Below are positions 1-7,255 of a stretch of 8,724 bases of DNA, piece by piece. The position numbers were made by a program, and so were the translations under genes. Location: assembly GCA_002713495.1 (NCBI GenBank), contig PATA01000005.1, forward strand, positions 10,056 to 18,779. The letters run 5' to 3'. This stretch comes from Flavobacteriaceae bacterium. Its GTDB lineage: Bacteria; Bacteroidota; Bacteroidia; Flavobacteriales; Flavobacteriaceae. The notes under the pieces were generated by a model that saw only the letters and a list, made by a program, of their open reading frames with translations, was not told where the DNA came from and made no database searches. Within the stretch, counting starts at the first letter, position 1; the number at the start of each line of letters is the position of its first letter.

Positions 1-78
1 TAAAAAAATTGTGAATAATAATAAAATTATAATTAATAAAAGATTTCCCAATGTAAAGTACATATTGATTAAATCCAT
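1..78 (-). CDS. Partial small N-terminal membrane segment, unknown protein (runs off window start)
   Basis: An ATG on the minus strand begins 3 nt after the TGA of the carbamoyltransferase and stays open for 26 codons to the window edge. The visible peptide starts MDLINMYFTLGNLLL and continues into a strongly hydrophobic stretch (about residues 12-26), so it looks like an N-terminal membrane anchor or uncleaved signal. The tight spacing suggests co-transcription and possibly translational coupling with the carbamoyltransferase. Genes next to this carbamoyltransferase subfamily often encode small membrane proteins or anchored SGNH hydrolases, but too little is visible to choose. An internal ATG at codon 6 is an alternative start. 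The product is unidentified, and the reading frame could be chance in A+T-rich DNA. Confidence 0.45.
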   Translation of the reverse strand, partial: MDLINMYFTLGNLLLIIILLLFTIFL

Positions 79-81
79 AGA

Positions 82-1974
82 TCAATCATCTTTGAATTTT
101 GTAATCAATTTACTTTTATCAATGAGATTTATTTGCTTTTTTTTTGAATATATAAAATTGTTTATCACTAGATAGTCCATTTCAGTATTCATAAAACATT
201 TATATGCATCCTCCGGAGAACAGACAATCGGTTCACCTCTTACGTTGAAACTTGTATTAATTAAGACACCATATCCTGTAATTTTTTTAAAATCATTGAT
301 TAATCCCCAAAATTTTGGATTTGTTTTTTTACTGACTGTCTGGACTCTGGCTGAAAAATCTAAATGAGTTATTGCTTGAAGTTTACTTCTTTTAAAATAA
401 AGTCTTTCATACAATGACAAATCATTGTAGTTATTTGGTAGTTTTAATTTTATTTTTTTATCAATGTTTCCAACTAATAACATATAAGGAGAATCCGCTT
501 TCAAATCAAAATACTCTTCTCGAAGTTCTTCTAGAACAGAAGGTGCAAATGGTCTAAAGCTTTCCCTATACTTAATCTTTAGATTTAATTTTTTTTGCAT
601 TCCTTCATCTCTAGGATCACCCAAAATGCTTCTATTCCCTAGAGCTCTTGGTCCAAACTCCATTCTATCTTGAAACCAACCAACAACTTTTCCTAAACTA
701 ATTTTTTTTGCTATAAATTTTGATAGAATTTTAAAATCATCATATTTTGAAAAAATAGTTTTAAATTTTTTGTTCATGTGATTAATTTCTTTTTCAGAAT
801 ATGTTGGGCCAAGATATGTTCCTTGCATTTTGTCTTTATGTTTTTCAATCACTCTCTGTTTATCGAAATACTGGTAATATATCGACAAGGCTGCACCCAA
901 AGACCCACCAGCATCACCAGCAGCTGGTTGAATATAAATATTTTTAAAAATGTTTTCCTTGAGAATTAATCCATTTGCAACGCAATTTAGAGCAACTCCT
1001 CCGGCTAAACATAAATTATCTGATTTGGTAATTTCTTTTGCATGTATTGACATTTTTAATACAATCTCTTCAGTTACCTTTTGGATTGCTAGGGCTAAAT
1101 TGCAGTGTTCTTGATTTATATCATCTTCAGGTTTTCTAACATTAAGAGAAAAAAGATTCTTCCATAAGTTAATTTTGATCATTTTTAATCCTGTTGCATA
1201 GTCAAAGTAATTTTGATTTAACCATATAGAACCATCATTTTTTATATCGACTAAAGTTTCTTTGATTATCTTAATGTAATCTAAAGTTTGTTTAGATTCT
1301 GGATTACCATAAGGAGCTAAACCCATCAATTTATATTCTCCTGAGTTAACCTTAAAACCCAAGAAGTATGTAAAAGATGTATACAATAAACCCACAGAGT
1401 GAGGAAAATTTAAATCTTTCAATATTTCAATTCGATTATTTTGTCCCAAACCAATAGATGCAGTAGACCATTCACCTACACCATCAATTGTCAAAATTGC
1501 AGATTCATTGAAAGGTGAAGTAAAAAAGGCACTTGAGGCATGGGAAAGGTGATGCTCAGGAAATAAAAATTTAATTTTAGATCTATCAAAATTCTCTATT
1601 TCTAATAGACCATCGATTAGTTGTTTTTTGAGAAACATTTTTTCATTTAACCAGACCGGAATTGATGTTAAAAAAGAACTAAGACCCCTTGGAGAAAATG
1701 AGTAATAAGTTTCCAAAAGTCTTTCAAACTTCAATAATGGCTTATCATAAAAAACAACAGCATCTAGCTCTTCAATTGTTAAGCCAGATTCCTCAAGACA
1801 ATATTTTATAGAGTTTTTTGGAAATTCAGGGGTATGTTTAATCCGACTAAACCTTTCTTCTTGGACAGATGCAATAATTTCTCCATCAGTAATTAAACAA
1901 GCTGAAGAATCATGATAAAAACATGAAATACCCAGAATATTCACGGATTCTGATATGTTATTTATTTTTTTCAT
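82..1974 (-). CDS. NodU/CmcH-family O-carbamoyltransferase
   Basis: Predicted cytoplasmic enzyme that moves a carbamoyl group from carbamoyl phosphate, through a carbamoyl-adenylate intermediate, onto a hydroxyl of a sugar or metabolite. The family includes NodU, CmcH and TobZ. Using the ATG at 1974 gives 630 aa, close to family size; a TTG two codons upstream is less likely. The N-terminal Kae1-like domain (about residues 12-365) has GISCFYHDSSA near residue 15, the metal-binding type motif HHLSHA at 141-146, a DG motif at 164-165 and GGVALN at 325-330. The C-terminal Carbam_trans_C domain (about 385-608) has FGPRALGNRSILGDPR at 440-455, FRPFAPSVL at 473-481 and LINTSFNVRGEPIVCSP at 571-587. 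All key motifs look intact and there is no frameshift. The substrate is unknown; close relatives often sit in surface-polysaccharide or secondary-metabolite clusters. It is transcribed away from the tRNA and appears to be followed by another gene. Confidence 0.93.
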   Translation of the reverse strand: MKKINNISESVNILGISCFYHDSSACLITDGEIIASVQEERFSRIKHTPEFPKNSIKYCLEESGLTIEELDAVVFYDKPLLKFERLLETYYSFSPRGLSSFLTSIPVWLNEKMFLKKQLIDGLLEIENFDRSKIKFLFPEHHLSHASSAFFTSPFNESAILTIDGVGEWSTASIGLGQNNRIEILKDLNFPHSVGLLYTSFTYFLGFKVNSGEYKLMGLAPYGNPESKQTLDYIKIIKETLVDIKNDGSIWLNQNYFDYATGLKMIKINLWKNLFSLNVRKPEDDINQEHCNLALAIQKVTEEIVLKMSIHAKEITKSDNLCLAGGVALNCVANGLILKENIFKNIYIQPAAGDAGGSLGAALSIYYQYFDKQRVIEKHKDKMQGTYLGPTYSEKEINHMNKKFKTIFSKYDDFKILSKFIAKKISLGKVVGWFQDRMEFGPRALGNRSILGDPRDEGMQKKLNLKIKYRESFRPFAPSVLEELREEYFDLKADSPYMLLVGNIDKKIKLKLPNNYNDLSLYERLYFKRSKLQAITHLDFSARVQTVSKKTNPKFWGLINDFKKITGYGVLINTSFNVRGEPIVCSPEDAYKCFMNTEMDYLVINNFIYSKKKQINLIDKSKLITKFKDD

Positions 1975-2108
1975 GAGCAAAAAATTATTGAGGCTAAAAG
2001 TAACAAATTAATTTTTTGAATTAATTATACTATATCAAAATTTGTATTATTTTCAATTTGGTTTACCCTAAAAGAATTTGTTTTTTACAAAATTTAATTT
2101 ACTTTTTT

Positions 2109-2116
2109 TACATTTG
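2109..2116 (+). promoter_or_regulatory. Possible Bacteroidetes-type -7 element (TAnnTTTG) upstream of the tRNA
   Basis: TACATTTG matches the TAnnTTTG -7 consensus used by the primary sigma factor of Bacteroidetes. It lies 59 nt before the tRNA, so transcription would start roughly 50 nt upstream of the mature tRNA. The weakness is the -33 box: the nearest TTTG (2077-2080) is 28 nt away, longer than the usual spacing of about 19-20 nt. In DNA this rich in A and T an 8-mer of this kind can arise by chance. Confidence 0.25.
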
Positions 2117-2175
2117 AAATTTGTGTTTAAGCATATAAATGATTAGTTTTTTTTTAATATAGACACTCAATTATT

Positions 2176-2253
<78 letters not shown>

Positions 2254-2410
2254 TAATTTCTATTTCCACTCATACAAAGAGCTAAATTTCATAGTAAATG
2301 GACATAACTTTTTATATATTGTATGTTTAAAATCTTCGATCTAAAAGTAGTTTATGCATAAAAAAAATCAAGAAATTTTTATAGAAGGTAACCAATATAT
2401 ATTGATAAGA

Positions 2411-3400
2411 ATGAAAAAAATAATTTTTGCTTTTATGATTATATCTTTTAATTCATTCTGTCAAAAAGACCAGAACAAAGATATAACAGTATTTGATAGT
2501 TCAATATTATCAATTATCGATAAAAATGTTAAAATTGAGATTTTAGGAAATAATTTTAAAGTGGCTGAAGGACCACTATGGGATGATAATGATAATAAAT
2601 TAATCTTTACCGACGTAAGACAGAATAAGGTTTTTACGTGGGATATTAATAATGGTATTAACGAATACATTGTTCCAAGTGGTTCAACGGGATATGCACC
2701 CTCATTTCAAAAAGGAGGAGTTGGTGCAAATGGAATTGCATTTGATAAAAATGGTGATATAATTTTATGCCAACACGGTGACAGAAGAGTTGCTAAAATT
2801 TCCAATAAAAAAAATAATAATCCTAAGTTTACAACTATTATTGACAACTATAAAGGGAAAAGATTCAATAGTCCTAATGATTTATCAATAAGTAAAAATG
2901 GAGATATATATTTTACTGATCCACCATATGGTTTTTGGTATGATAGAAAAAACTTTGATGACAGATACAGAGAAATTGATTTTAATGGGATATATAAAAT
3001 TTCTAGTGAGGGAAAAGTTGACTTAATTTCTAAAGAAATGACATTACCCAATGGAATTGCATTATCATTAGATGAAAAATATATATACGTTAACAATTCA
3101 GACCGCGAAAATGATCCTAAAATTATGAGATACGATACTAAAACTTATCAAGGAATCTTATTTTTTGATGGTAAAGAACTGGTGAAAAAATATAAAGGAG
3201 GTTTTGATGGATTAAAAGTTCATAGTAGTGGAAATATTTTTACAAGTGGACCAAATGGAATATTAATAATTTCACCCGAGGGTAAGCTAATGGCAATGAT
3301 AAATTATGGAAAAGCTTTGACAAATTGTAATTTTGACAAAGAAGAAAAGTATTTGTATGTTACTGGGTTTAATGATTTATCTAGGATTAAATTAAAATAA
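2411..3400 (+). CDS. Exported SMP-30/gluconolactonase-like lactonase
   Basis: Probable calcium- or zinc-dependent lactonase of the SMP-30/gluconolactonase/LRE-like family, a six-bladed beta-propeller that opens sugar lactones to aldonic acids. The ATG at 2411 (329 aa) is chosen because it places a signal peptide at the N-terminus (MKKIIFAFMIISFNSFCQ, likely cleaved just before Q18). An in-frame ATG at 2354 would add 19 polar residues and bury the signal. The expected metal ligands can be matched to family motifs: E53 in AEGPLW, N156 in NSPNDL, N214 in LPNGIA and D266 in FDGLKV. Typical propeller motifs GANGIAFDKNGDI (105-117) and GDIYFTDPPYGF (164-175) are also present. Its TAA overlaps the ATG of the next gene, a PQQ-type sugar dehydrogenase, so the pair is probably translationally coupled and sequential in function. 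The exact lactone is not known, and some family members hydrolyse other esters. Confidence 0.88.
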   Translation: MKKIIFAFMIISFNSFCQKDQNKDITVFDSSILSIIDKNVKIEILGNNFKVAEGPLWDDNDNKLIFTDVRQNKVFTWDINNGINEYIVPSGSTGYAPSFQKGGVGANGIAFDKNGDIILCQHGDRRVAKISNKKNNNPKFTTIIDNYKGKRFNSPNDLSISKNGDIYFTDPPYGFWYDRKNFDDRYREIDFNGIYKISSEGKVDLISKEMTLPNGIALSLDEKYIYVNNSDRENDPKIMRYDTKTYQGILFFDGKELVKKYKGGFDGLKVHSSGNIFTSGPNGILIISPEGKLMAMINYGKALTNCNFDKEEKYLYVTGFNDLSRIKLK

Positions 3401-4524
3401 TGAAAAAATCTTTATACCTTTTTTTTGTATCACTTTTCCTTATTAATAATTGTTCAAGTCAAGAGGAAAATCCACCAAAAGTAATAACCAGAATAAACAA
3501 CAATTATGAAGCTAAATTAATAATTGATGGATTGTCAATTCCATGGGGGATAGATTTTATAAGCTCAAATGATATACTAGTAACAGAGAAGTCTGGAAAA
3601 TTATACAGGGTTATTGATTATAAAAAATTTTTAGTTGAAGGAGTTCCAGCGGTATATTACAGAGATCAAGGAGGCCTTTTAGATGTTGCAATTCACCCTG
3701 AATTCAAAAAAAATAAGTTAATTTATTTAACCATGAGCATTGAAGAAAAAAAGGGTAATGGTGGTAATACAGCTCTATACATGGGAAAACTTGATGGAAC
3801 TAAATTGTCAAATATCAAATTACTCTATAAAGGTATACCTGATTCTAAAAGCGGAAAACATTGGGGCTCAAGGATAGTTTTTGACAAGTCTGGTTATTTA
3901 TTTTTTTCAATTGGTGATCGTGGAAATCGTGACGAAAATCCTCAAAATATTTATAAAGATGGCGGAAAAATATATAGATTAAATTTGGATGGTTCGATAC
4001 CGTCTGATAATCCCTTTGTATCATTACAAGGTGCCAAATCCGCAATTTTTTCTTTTGGTCACAGAAACCCGCAAGGTCTTACAATTCATCCTTTAACTGG
4101 ATCTTTGTGGGAACATGAACATGGTCCAAGGGGTGGTGATGAAATAAATCTTCCAGAGAAAGGTAAAAATTATGGTTGGCCAGAAATTACTTATGGTATT
4201 AATTATATCGGAACAAAAATAACTGATAAAACTGAAAAAAAAGGGCTTGAACAACCAATATATCATTGGACACCATCTATAGCTCCTAGCGGTATGACTT
4301 TTTCATCATCGAAAGTATATCCTGAATGGAAAAACAACCTCTTTGTTGGTTCACTCAAGTTTCAATACTTAGAAAGACTTGTTTTTAAGGAAAAAAAGGT
4401 CATCTACAGAGAAAAACTCTTTAATGAAATTGGTAGAGTAAGGTGCGTTAAAGAAGGGCCAGATGGATATTTATATTTTACTGTGGAAAATAAAGGTGTA
4501 TTCAAAATTATACCTAAAAAATAA
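3400..4524 (+). CDS. PQQ-dependent aldose sugar dehydrogenase (soluble GDH/YliI type)
   Basis: Predicted extracytoplasmic quinoprotein that oxidises aldoses at C1 to aldonolactones using pyrroloquinoline quinone, in the GSDH (glucose/sorbosone dehydrogenase) beta-propeller family. It has 374 aa, near the length of E. coli YliI. The N-terminal MKKSLYLFFVSLFLINNC looks like a lipoprotein signal with C18 as the lipidated residue, although the lipobox (INNC) is not ideal. Against soluble glucose dehydrogenase, H154 in KHWGSR matches the catalytic base, R222 in GHRNPQG matches the PQQ-contacting arginine and Q90 in DQGGLL is the probable glutamine ligand. EHEHGPRGGDEINL (238-251) and the preceding IGDRGNRDENPQN (171-183) are family signatures. 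The start overlaps the lactonase stop by 1 nt (TAATG). No pqq synthesis gene is visible, so the cofactor must come from elsewhere in the genome or the environment. The sugar substrate cannot be read from sequence. Confidence 0.9.
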   Translation: MKKSLYLFFVSLFLINNCSSQEENPPKVITRINNNYEAKLIIDGLSIPWGIDFISSNDILVTEKSGKLYRVIDYKKFLVEGVPAVYYRDQGGLLDVAIHPEFKKNKLIYLTMSIEEKKGNGGNTALYMGKLDGTKLSNIKLLYKGIPDSKSGKHWGSRIVFDKSGYLFFSIGDRGNRDENPQNIYKDGGKIYRLNLDGSIPSDNPFVSLQGAKSAIFSFGHRNPQGLTIHPLTGSLWEHEHGPRGGDEINLPEKGKNYGWPEITYGINYIGTKITDKTEKKGLEQPIYHWTPSIAPSGMTFSSSKVYPEWKNNLFVGSLKFQYLERLVFKEKKVIYREKLFNEIGRVRCVKEGPDGYLYFTVENKGVFKIIPKK

Positions 4525-4630
4525 TTATTGTTAGTAATTTGATTATTAGAATATAAATAAAATTTATATGCTAACTTAAAGATCTTATTAATTTTACATA
4601 AAATATTTGGTAATTATTCGTTAGTTAAAT

Positions 4631-4981
4631 ATGAAAAAGGCCTTTACAGGAATTTCTAATAAATTTAAAAAGGTTTCAATCAATATATTTTATATCTCAA
4701 AAAGGATATTGAGTTTTAGATATACTCTTTTGCTTTTACTCTTTTTTTTGTGGATGACTTTTTTGGATACAAACTCTTTTTTGATTCACAAAGAATTAAA
4801 TGATGATATTAATATGCTTGAATCTCAAAAAAAAGAATTAGAAAAAAAAATTTTTTCAGATAAACAAATGATCGATAATTTAAATAATTTAGATAGCATG
4901 GAAGTCTATGGAAGAAAAAATTATAATCTCAAAAAAGAAAATGAGACAATATATCATATTGAGATCCTTGATACTCTCTAA
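4631..4981 (+). CDS. FtsB/DivIC-like septum formation initiator protein
   Basis: Small bitopic inner-membrane protein of 116 aa, matching the flavobacterial septum formation initiator (FtsB/DivIC) family. In other bacteria these proteins join FtsL and FtsQ (DivIB) and help activate septal peptidoglycan synthesis. The layout is typical: a basic cytoplasmic N-terminus (1-30), one membrane segment (about 31-46, YTLLLLLFFLWMTFL), a short linker, an extracytoplasmic coiled coil (about 52-86, rich in K, E, L and I), and a conserved C-terminal part (MEVYGRKNYNLKKENETIYHIE, 90-111) resembling the family's 'YAR-KY-MKK--E-IY-I' pattern. It is separated from the dehydrogenase by 106 nt and from parA by 82 nt, so it may have its own promoter or lead into the par operon. 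Small coiled-coil proteins diverge fast, so the assignment rests on architecture plus the C-terminal motif. Confidence 0.82.
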   Translation: MKKAFTGISNKFKKVSINIFYISKRILSFRYTLLLLLFFLWMTFLDTNSFLIHKELNDDINMLESQKKELEKKIFSDKQMIDNLNNLDSMEVYGRKNYNLKKENETIYHIEILDTL

Positions 4982-5063
4982 AAATACATAGATGGAAAAT
5001 GATCAAACTATAAAAGTTTCATAAGGATTTAAATAATTGTATTTTTAAAAATTAATTATAGAC

Positions 5064-5828
5064 ATGGGTAAAGTCTTTGCAGTAGCAAATCAAAAAGGAG
5101 GAGTTGGAAAAACTACCACATCGGTAAACTTGGCTGCTGGACTTTCTATTTTAGAAAAAAAGACACTCCTTATTGATGCAGACCCGCAAGCGAATGCTAC
5201 ATCTGCTCTTGGTCATGAAATAAATAAAACAAAAAATATATATAGAATTTTTGATTCATCAATTTCAGTATCTGATGCAATAATAAAAACTTCTATTCCA
5301 AACCTTGATATAATTACTTCAAACATTGACTTAGTAGCCTCCGAGATCGAACTTGTTGATCTAAACGATAGAGAATATATTTTCAAAAAAGCAGTAAACA
5401 AAATAAAAGAAAATTATGACTTTATAATTATTGATTGTGCACCCTCGCTAGGTTTAATCACATTAAATGCAATGGTATCTTCTGATTCTGTAATCATACC
5501 AATCCAATGCGAATACTTCGCACTCGAAGGTCTTGGGAAATTACTTAATACAATTAAAAGTGTTCAAAAAATTCACAATAAAAATTTAGAAATAGAAGGT
5601 CTGCTTTTGACAATGTATGACACCAGACTAAGACTATCAAACCAAGTTGTTGAAGAAGTCCAAAAACATTTTGGTAAAATGGTTTTTAAAACAATTATTC
5701 AAAGAAATGTTAAATTAGGAGAAGCACCAAGTTTTGGTGAGGATATAATTTCTTATGACGCAACCTGTAAAGGAGCAAAGAACTATCTATCACTTGCAAA
5801 TGAAATTATAAAAAAAAATAAATTTTAA
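5064..5828 (+). CDS. parA: Chromosome-partitioning ATPase ParA (Soj)
   Basis: Deviant-Walker P-loop ATPase that binds nucleoid DNA as an ATP dimer and moves ParB-bound origins. At 254 aa it is the compact chromosomal (Soj-like) form without the N-terminal DNA-binding extension of plasmid ParAs. The deviant Walker A motif KGGVGKTT lies at 11-18 with the signature lysine K11. Walker A' is LLIDADPQANATSAL (35-49) with catalytic D40, and Walker B is IIIDCAPSLGL (121-131). The MYDTRLRLSNQVVEEV segment (184-199) and IIQRNVKLGEAPSFGEDIISYD (211-232) are typical of chromosomal ParA. parB starts 2 nt after its stop, so the two are co-transcribed. The ATG at 5064 places the P-loop at the normal distance from the N-terminus. 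No strong Shine-Dalgarno sequence precedes it, as is common in Bacteroidetes. Confidence 0.97.
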   Translation: MGKVFAVANQKGGVGKTTTSVNLAAGLSILEKKTLLIDADPQANATSALGHEINKTKNIYRIFDSSISVSDAIIKTSIPNLDIITSNIDLVASEIELVDLNDREYIFKKAVNKIKENYDFIIIDCAPSLGLITLNAMVSSDSVIIPIQCEYFALEGLGKLLNTIKSVQKIHNKNLEIEGLLLTMYDTRLRLSNQVVEEVQKHFGKMVFKTIIQRNVKLGEAPSFGEDIISYDATCKGAKNYLSLANEIIKKNKF

Positions 5829-5830
5829 AA

Positions 5831-6706
5831 ATGCCTAAAAAAAAAGCCCTTGGTAGAGGATTATCGGAACTTCTAAAAGACAACAATCAAACCAATGAAA
5901 GTAAAGAAAAAAAACCAATTGAAAGAAATATAGATTCTTTAGAAATTGAGTTTATAAAAACAAACCCTTTTCAACCCAGAACAAATTTCAATAAAGAAAA
6001 AATCGATGAATTAGCTTTGTCCATAAGCAAATACGGAATAATTCAACCAATAACTGTAAAAAAACTAAAAAATGGATATTATGAATTAATTTCTGGCGAA
6101 AGAAGACTAAGAGCCTCAAAATTACTTGGCCTAAAAAAAATACCAGCCTACGTGAAATCAAATAGAAAAAAGGAGTCTCTAGAAATGGCTTTAGTTGAAA
6201 ATATTCAAAGAGAAGATCTAGATCCCATTGAGGTTGCAACATCGTATGAGAAATTAATAAATGAGATTGGATTAACTCAGACTGAAATTAGTGAAAGAGT
6301 AGGTAAAAAAAGATCAACAATAACAAATTATATCAGGTTACTGAAATTAGATACCATAATCCAAATTGGCATAAGAGATAAATTCATTTCAATGGGTCAC
6401 GGAAGAGCTTTAATAAATATTGATGATTTTAAACTACAAATTGAGATATACAAAAAAATTGTTAGCAAGAAATTGTCTGTTAGGGAAACTGAGGATTTAA
6501 TAAGAAAAAAGAAAGGAATTAACAAAAAAATAAGAAGTAAAAACCAAACAGCCTATACTAAAACAATTAGAAATAAACTAGAAAAAATATTAGAAACTCC
6601 GATAAAGATCAAAATCAATAATCAGGGAAAGGGTTCGATAAATATTCCATTTAATTCACAAGTAGATTTAGAAAAAATAATTAATAAAATAAATGAAAAA
6701 AAATAA
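5831..6706 (+). CDS. parB: Chromosome-partitioning protein ParB (Spo0J), parS-binding CTPase
   Basis: CTP-dependent DNA clamp that loads at parS near the origin, spreads, and stimulates ParA. It has 291 aa, the normal chromosomal length. The N-terminal basic peptide with GRGLSELL (8-15) is the ParA-contacting segment. The ParB/Srx CTPase fold follows: NPFQPRTNF (45-53), GERRLRASKLLGLKKIPAYV (89-108) with the GERR nucleotide-binding box, and ENIQREDLDPIE (123-134). The parS-reading helix-turn-helix spans about 148-173 (LTQTEISERVGKKRSTITNY and following). A lysine-rich linker leads to a C-terminal dimerisation domain (about 245-291). The last 14 nt overlap the start of the DUF5683 gene in another frame, which suggests translational coupling. 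No parS-like palindrome was found in or near the gene. Confidence 0.97.
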   Translation: MPKKKALGRGLSELLKDNNQTNESKEKKPIERNIDSLEIEFIKTNPFQPRTNFNKEKIDELALSISKYGIIQPITVKKLKNGYYELISGERRLRASKLLGLKKIPAYVKSNRKKESLEMALVENIQREDLDPIEVATSYEKLINEIGLTQTEISERVGKKRSTITNYIRLLKLDTIIQIGIRDKFISMGHGRALINIDDFKLQIEIYKKIVSKKLSVRETEDLIRKKKGINKKIRSKNQTAYTKTIRNKLEKILETPIKIKINNQGKGSINIPFNSQVDLEKIINKINEKK

Positions 6707-7250
6707 TTTAATTTTTTTTATTGCCTTTCTAATTTTAATCTCTTATGATTGTAAATCTCAAAAAATAAGTAAAAGAGAGGTAAGAAAAATGGAGTTAATA
6801 AAAGACCCTCTAACCCCATCAAAAGCCGCATTTTATTCAGCAGTTTTGCCCGGATTAGGACAAGTTTACACTAAAAACATATGGAAGGTTCCATTAGTTT
6901 ATGCAGCAATCGGATCAGCAGTCTATAGTTACTCCTTTAACAAGACAGAATATACTAAATATAGGAATATTTACAAAAGAAGAATATCAGGCTATTTTGA
7001 TGATGAGTATTCTGAATTAATTCCTCAGAATGAAAAGATATTACAAGGAATGGAGTTTCATCAAAGAAACAGGGATCTATCTTTTATCTTCATAATTGGT
7101 ACATATTTACTCAATATCTTAGAAGCAAACGTTAGTGCCCATTTAATGCAATTTAATGTAAATAGTGACCTTAGTTTTAAACCAAGAATAGAATACGAAC
7201 CCCTTAATAGCTCAACCGCAATAGGTTTTGTACTTAAGTTAAAAATATAA
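6693..7250 (+). CDS. DUF5683 family membrane protein of the par–dapB operon
   Basis: Uncharacterised protein of 185 aa matching the DUF5683 family of Bacteroidetes. It begins with a signal peptide or membrane anchor (about 4-18) followed by YDCKSQ, where C20 is a weak lipobox candidate. The hallmark segment is DPLTPSKAAFYSAVLPGLGQ (38-57), continuing VYTKNIWKVPLVY (58-70). A hydrophobic helix overlaps its end (about 67-82), and a second follows at about 131-145, before the conserved ILEANVSAHLMQFNVNSDLS region (142-161). Together these suggest an envelope-embedded protein with two or three membrane segments. The ATG at 6693 lies inside the end of parB, and dapB starts 5 nt after the stop, so it is expressed with both. 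Its function is unknown; position alone hints at a link between segregation and the envelope. Confidence 0.85.
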   Translation: MKKNNLIFFIAFLILISYDCKSQKISKREVRKMELIKDPLTPSKAAFYSAVLPGLGQVYTKNIWKVPLVYAAIGSAVYSYSFNKTEYTKYRNIYKRRISGYFDDEYSELIPQNEKILQGMEFHQRNRDLSFIFIIGTYLLNILEANVSAHLMQFNVNSDLSFKPRIEYEPLNSSTAIGFVLKLKI

Positions 7251-7255
7251 AAAAA

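Noticed and set aside
778..969. Plus-strand open frame within the carbamoyltransferase gene
   Set aside because: It lies antisense to intact conserved motifs of the carbamoyltransferase and its product resembles no family I know. It is a shadow frame.
1975..1980. TTG start for the carbamoyltransferase two codons upstream
   Set aside because: An ATG lies two codons downstream in the same frame and fits the family N-terminus equally well, so the rarer start codon is not needed.
1975..2175. Non-coding, T-rich stretch between the carbamoyltransferase and the tRNA considered for a small RNA or att repeat
   Set aside because: No stable hairpin, direct repeat or copy of the tRNA end was seen. It probably just holds divergent promoters.
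2354..2410. Upstream in-frame ATG extending the lactonase by 19 residues
   Set aside because: The extension is polar and would place the signal peptide internally. The ATG at 2411 gives a normal exported N-terminus.
4602..4609. AATATTTG as a promoter -7 element before the FtsB-like gene
   Set aside because: The first base departs from TAnnTTTG and there is no TTTG at the expected distance upstream. Such sequences are frequent by chance here.
5004..5018. Small inverted repeat (AAACT-ATAAA-AGTTT) between the FtsB-like gene and parA
   Set aside because: The stem is only five weak pairs with no following T-tract, so it does not support a terminator or an operator call.
6147..6162. parS-like sequence with ACGTGAAA inside parB
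   Set aside because: Only the right half of the palindrome matches (about 8 of 16 positions) and the left half is unrelated. It encodes the conserved AYVK segment of ParB, so chance is the simpler explanation.
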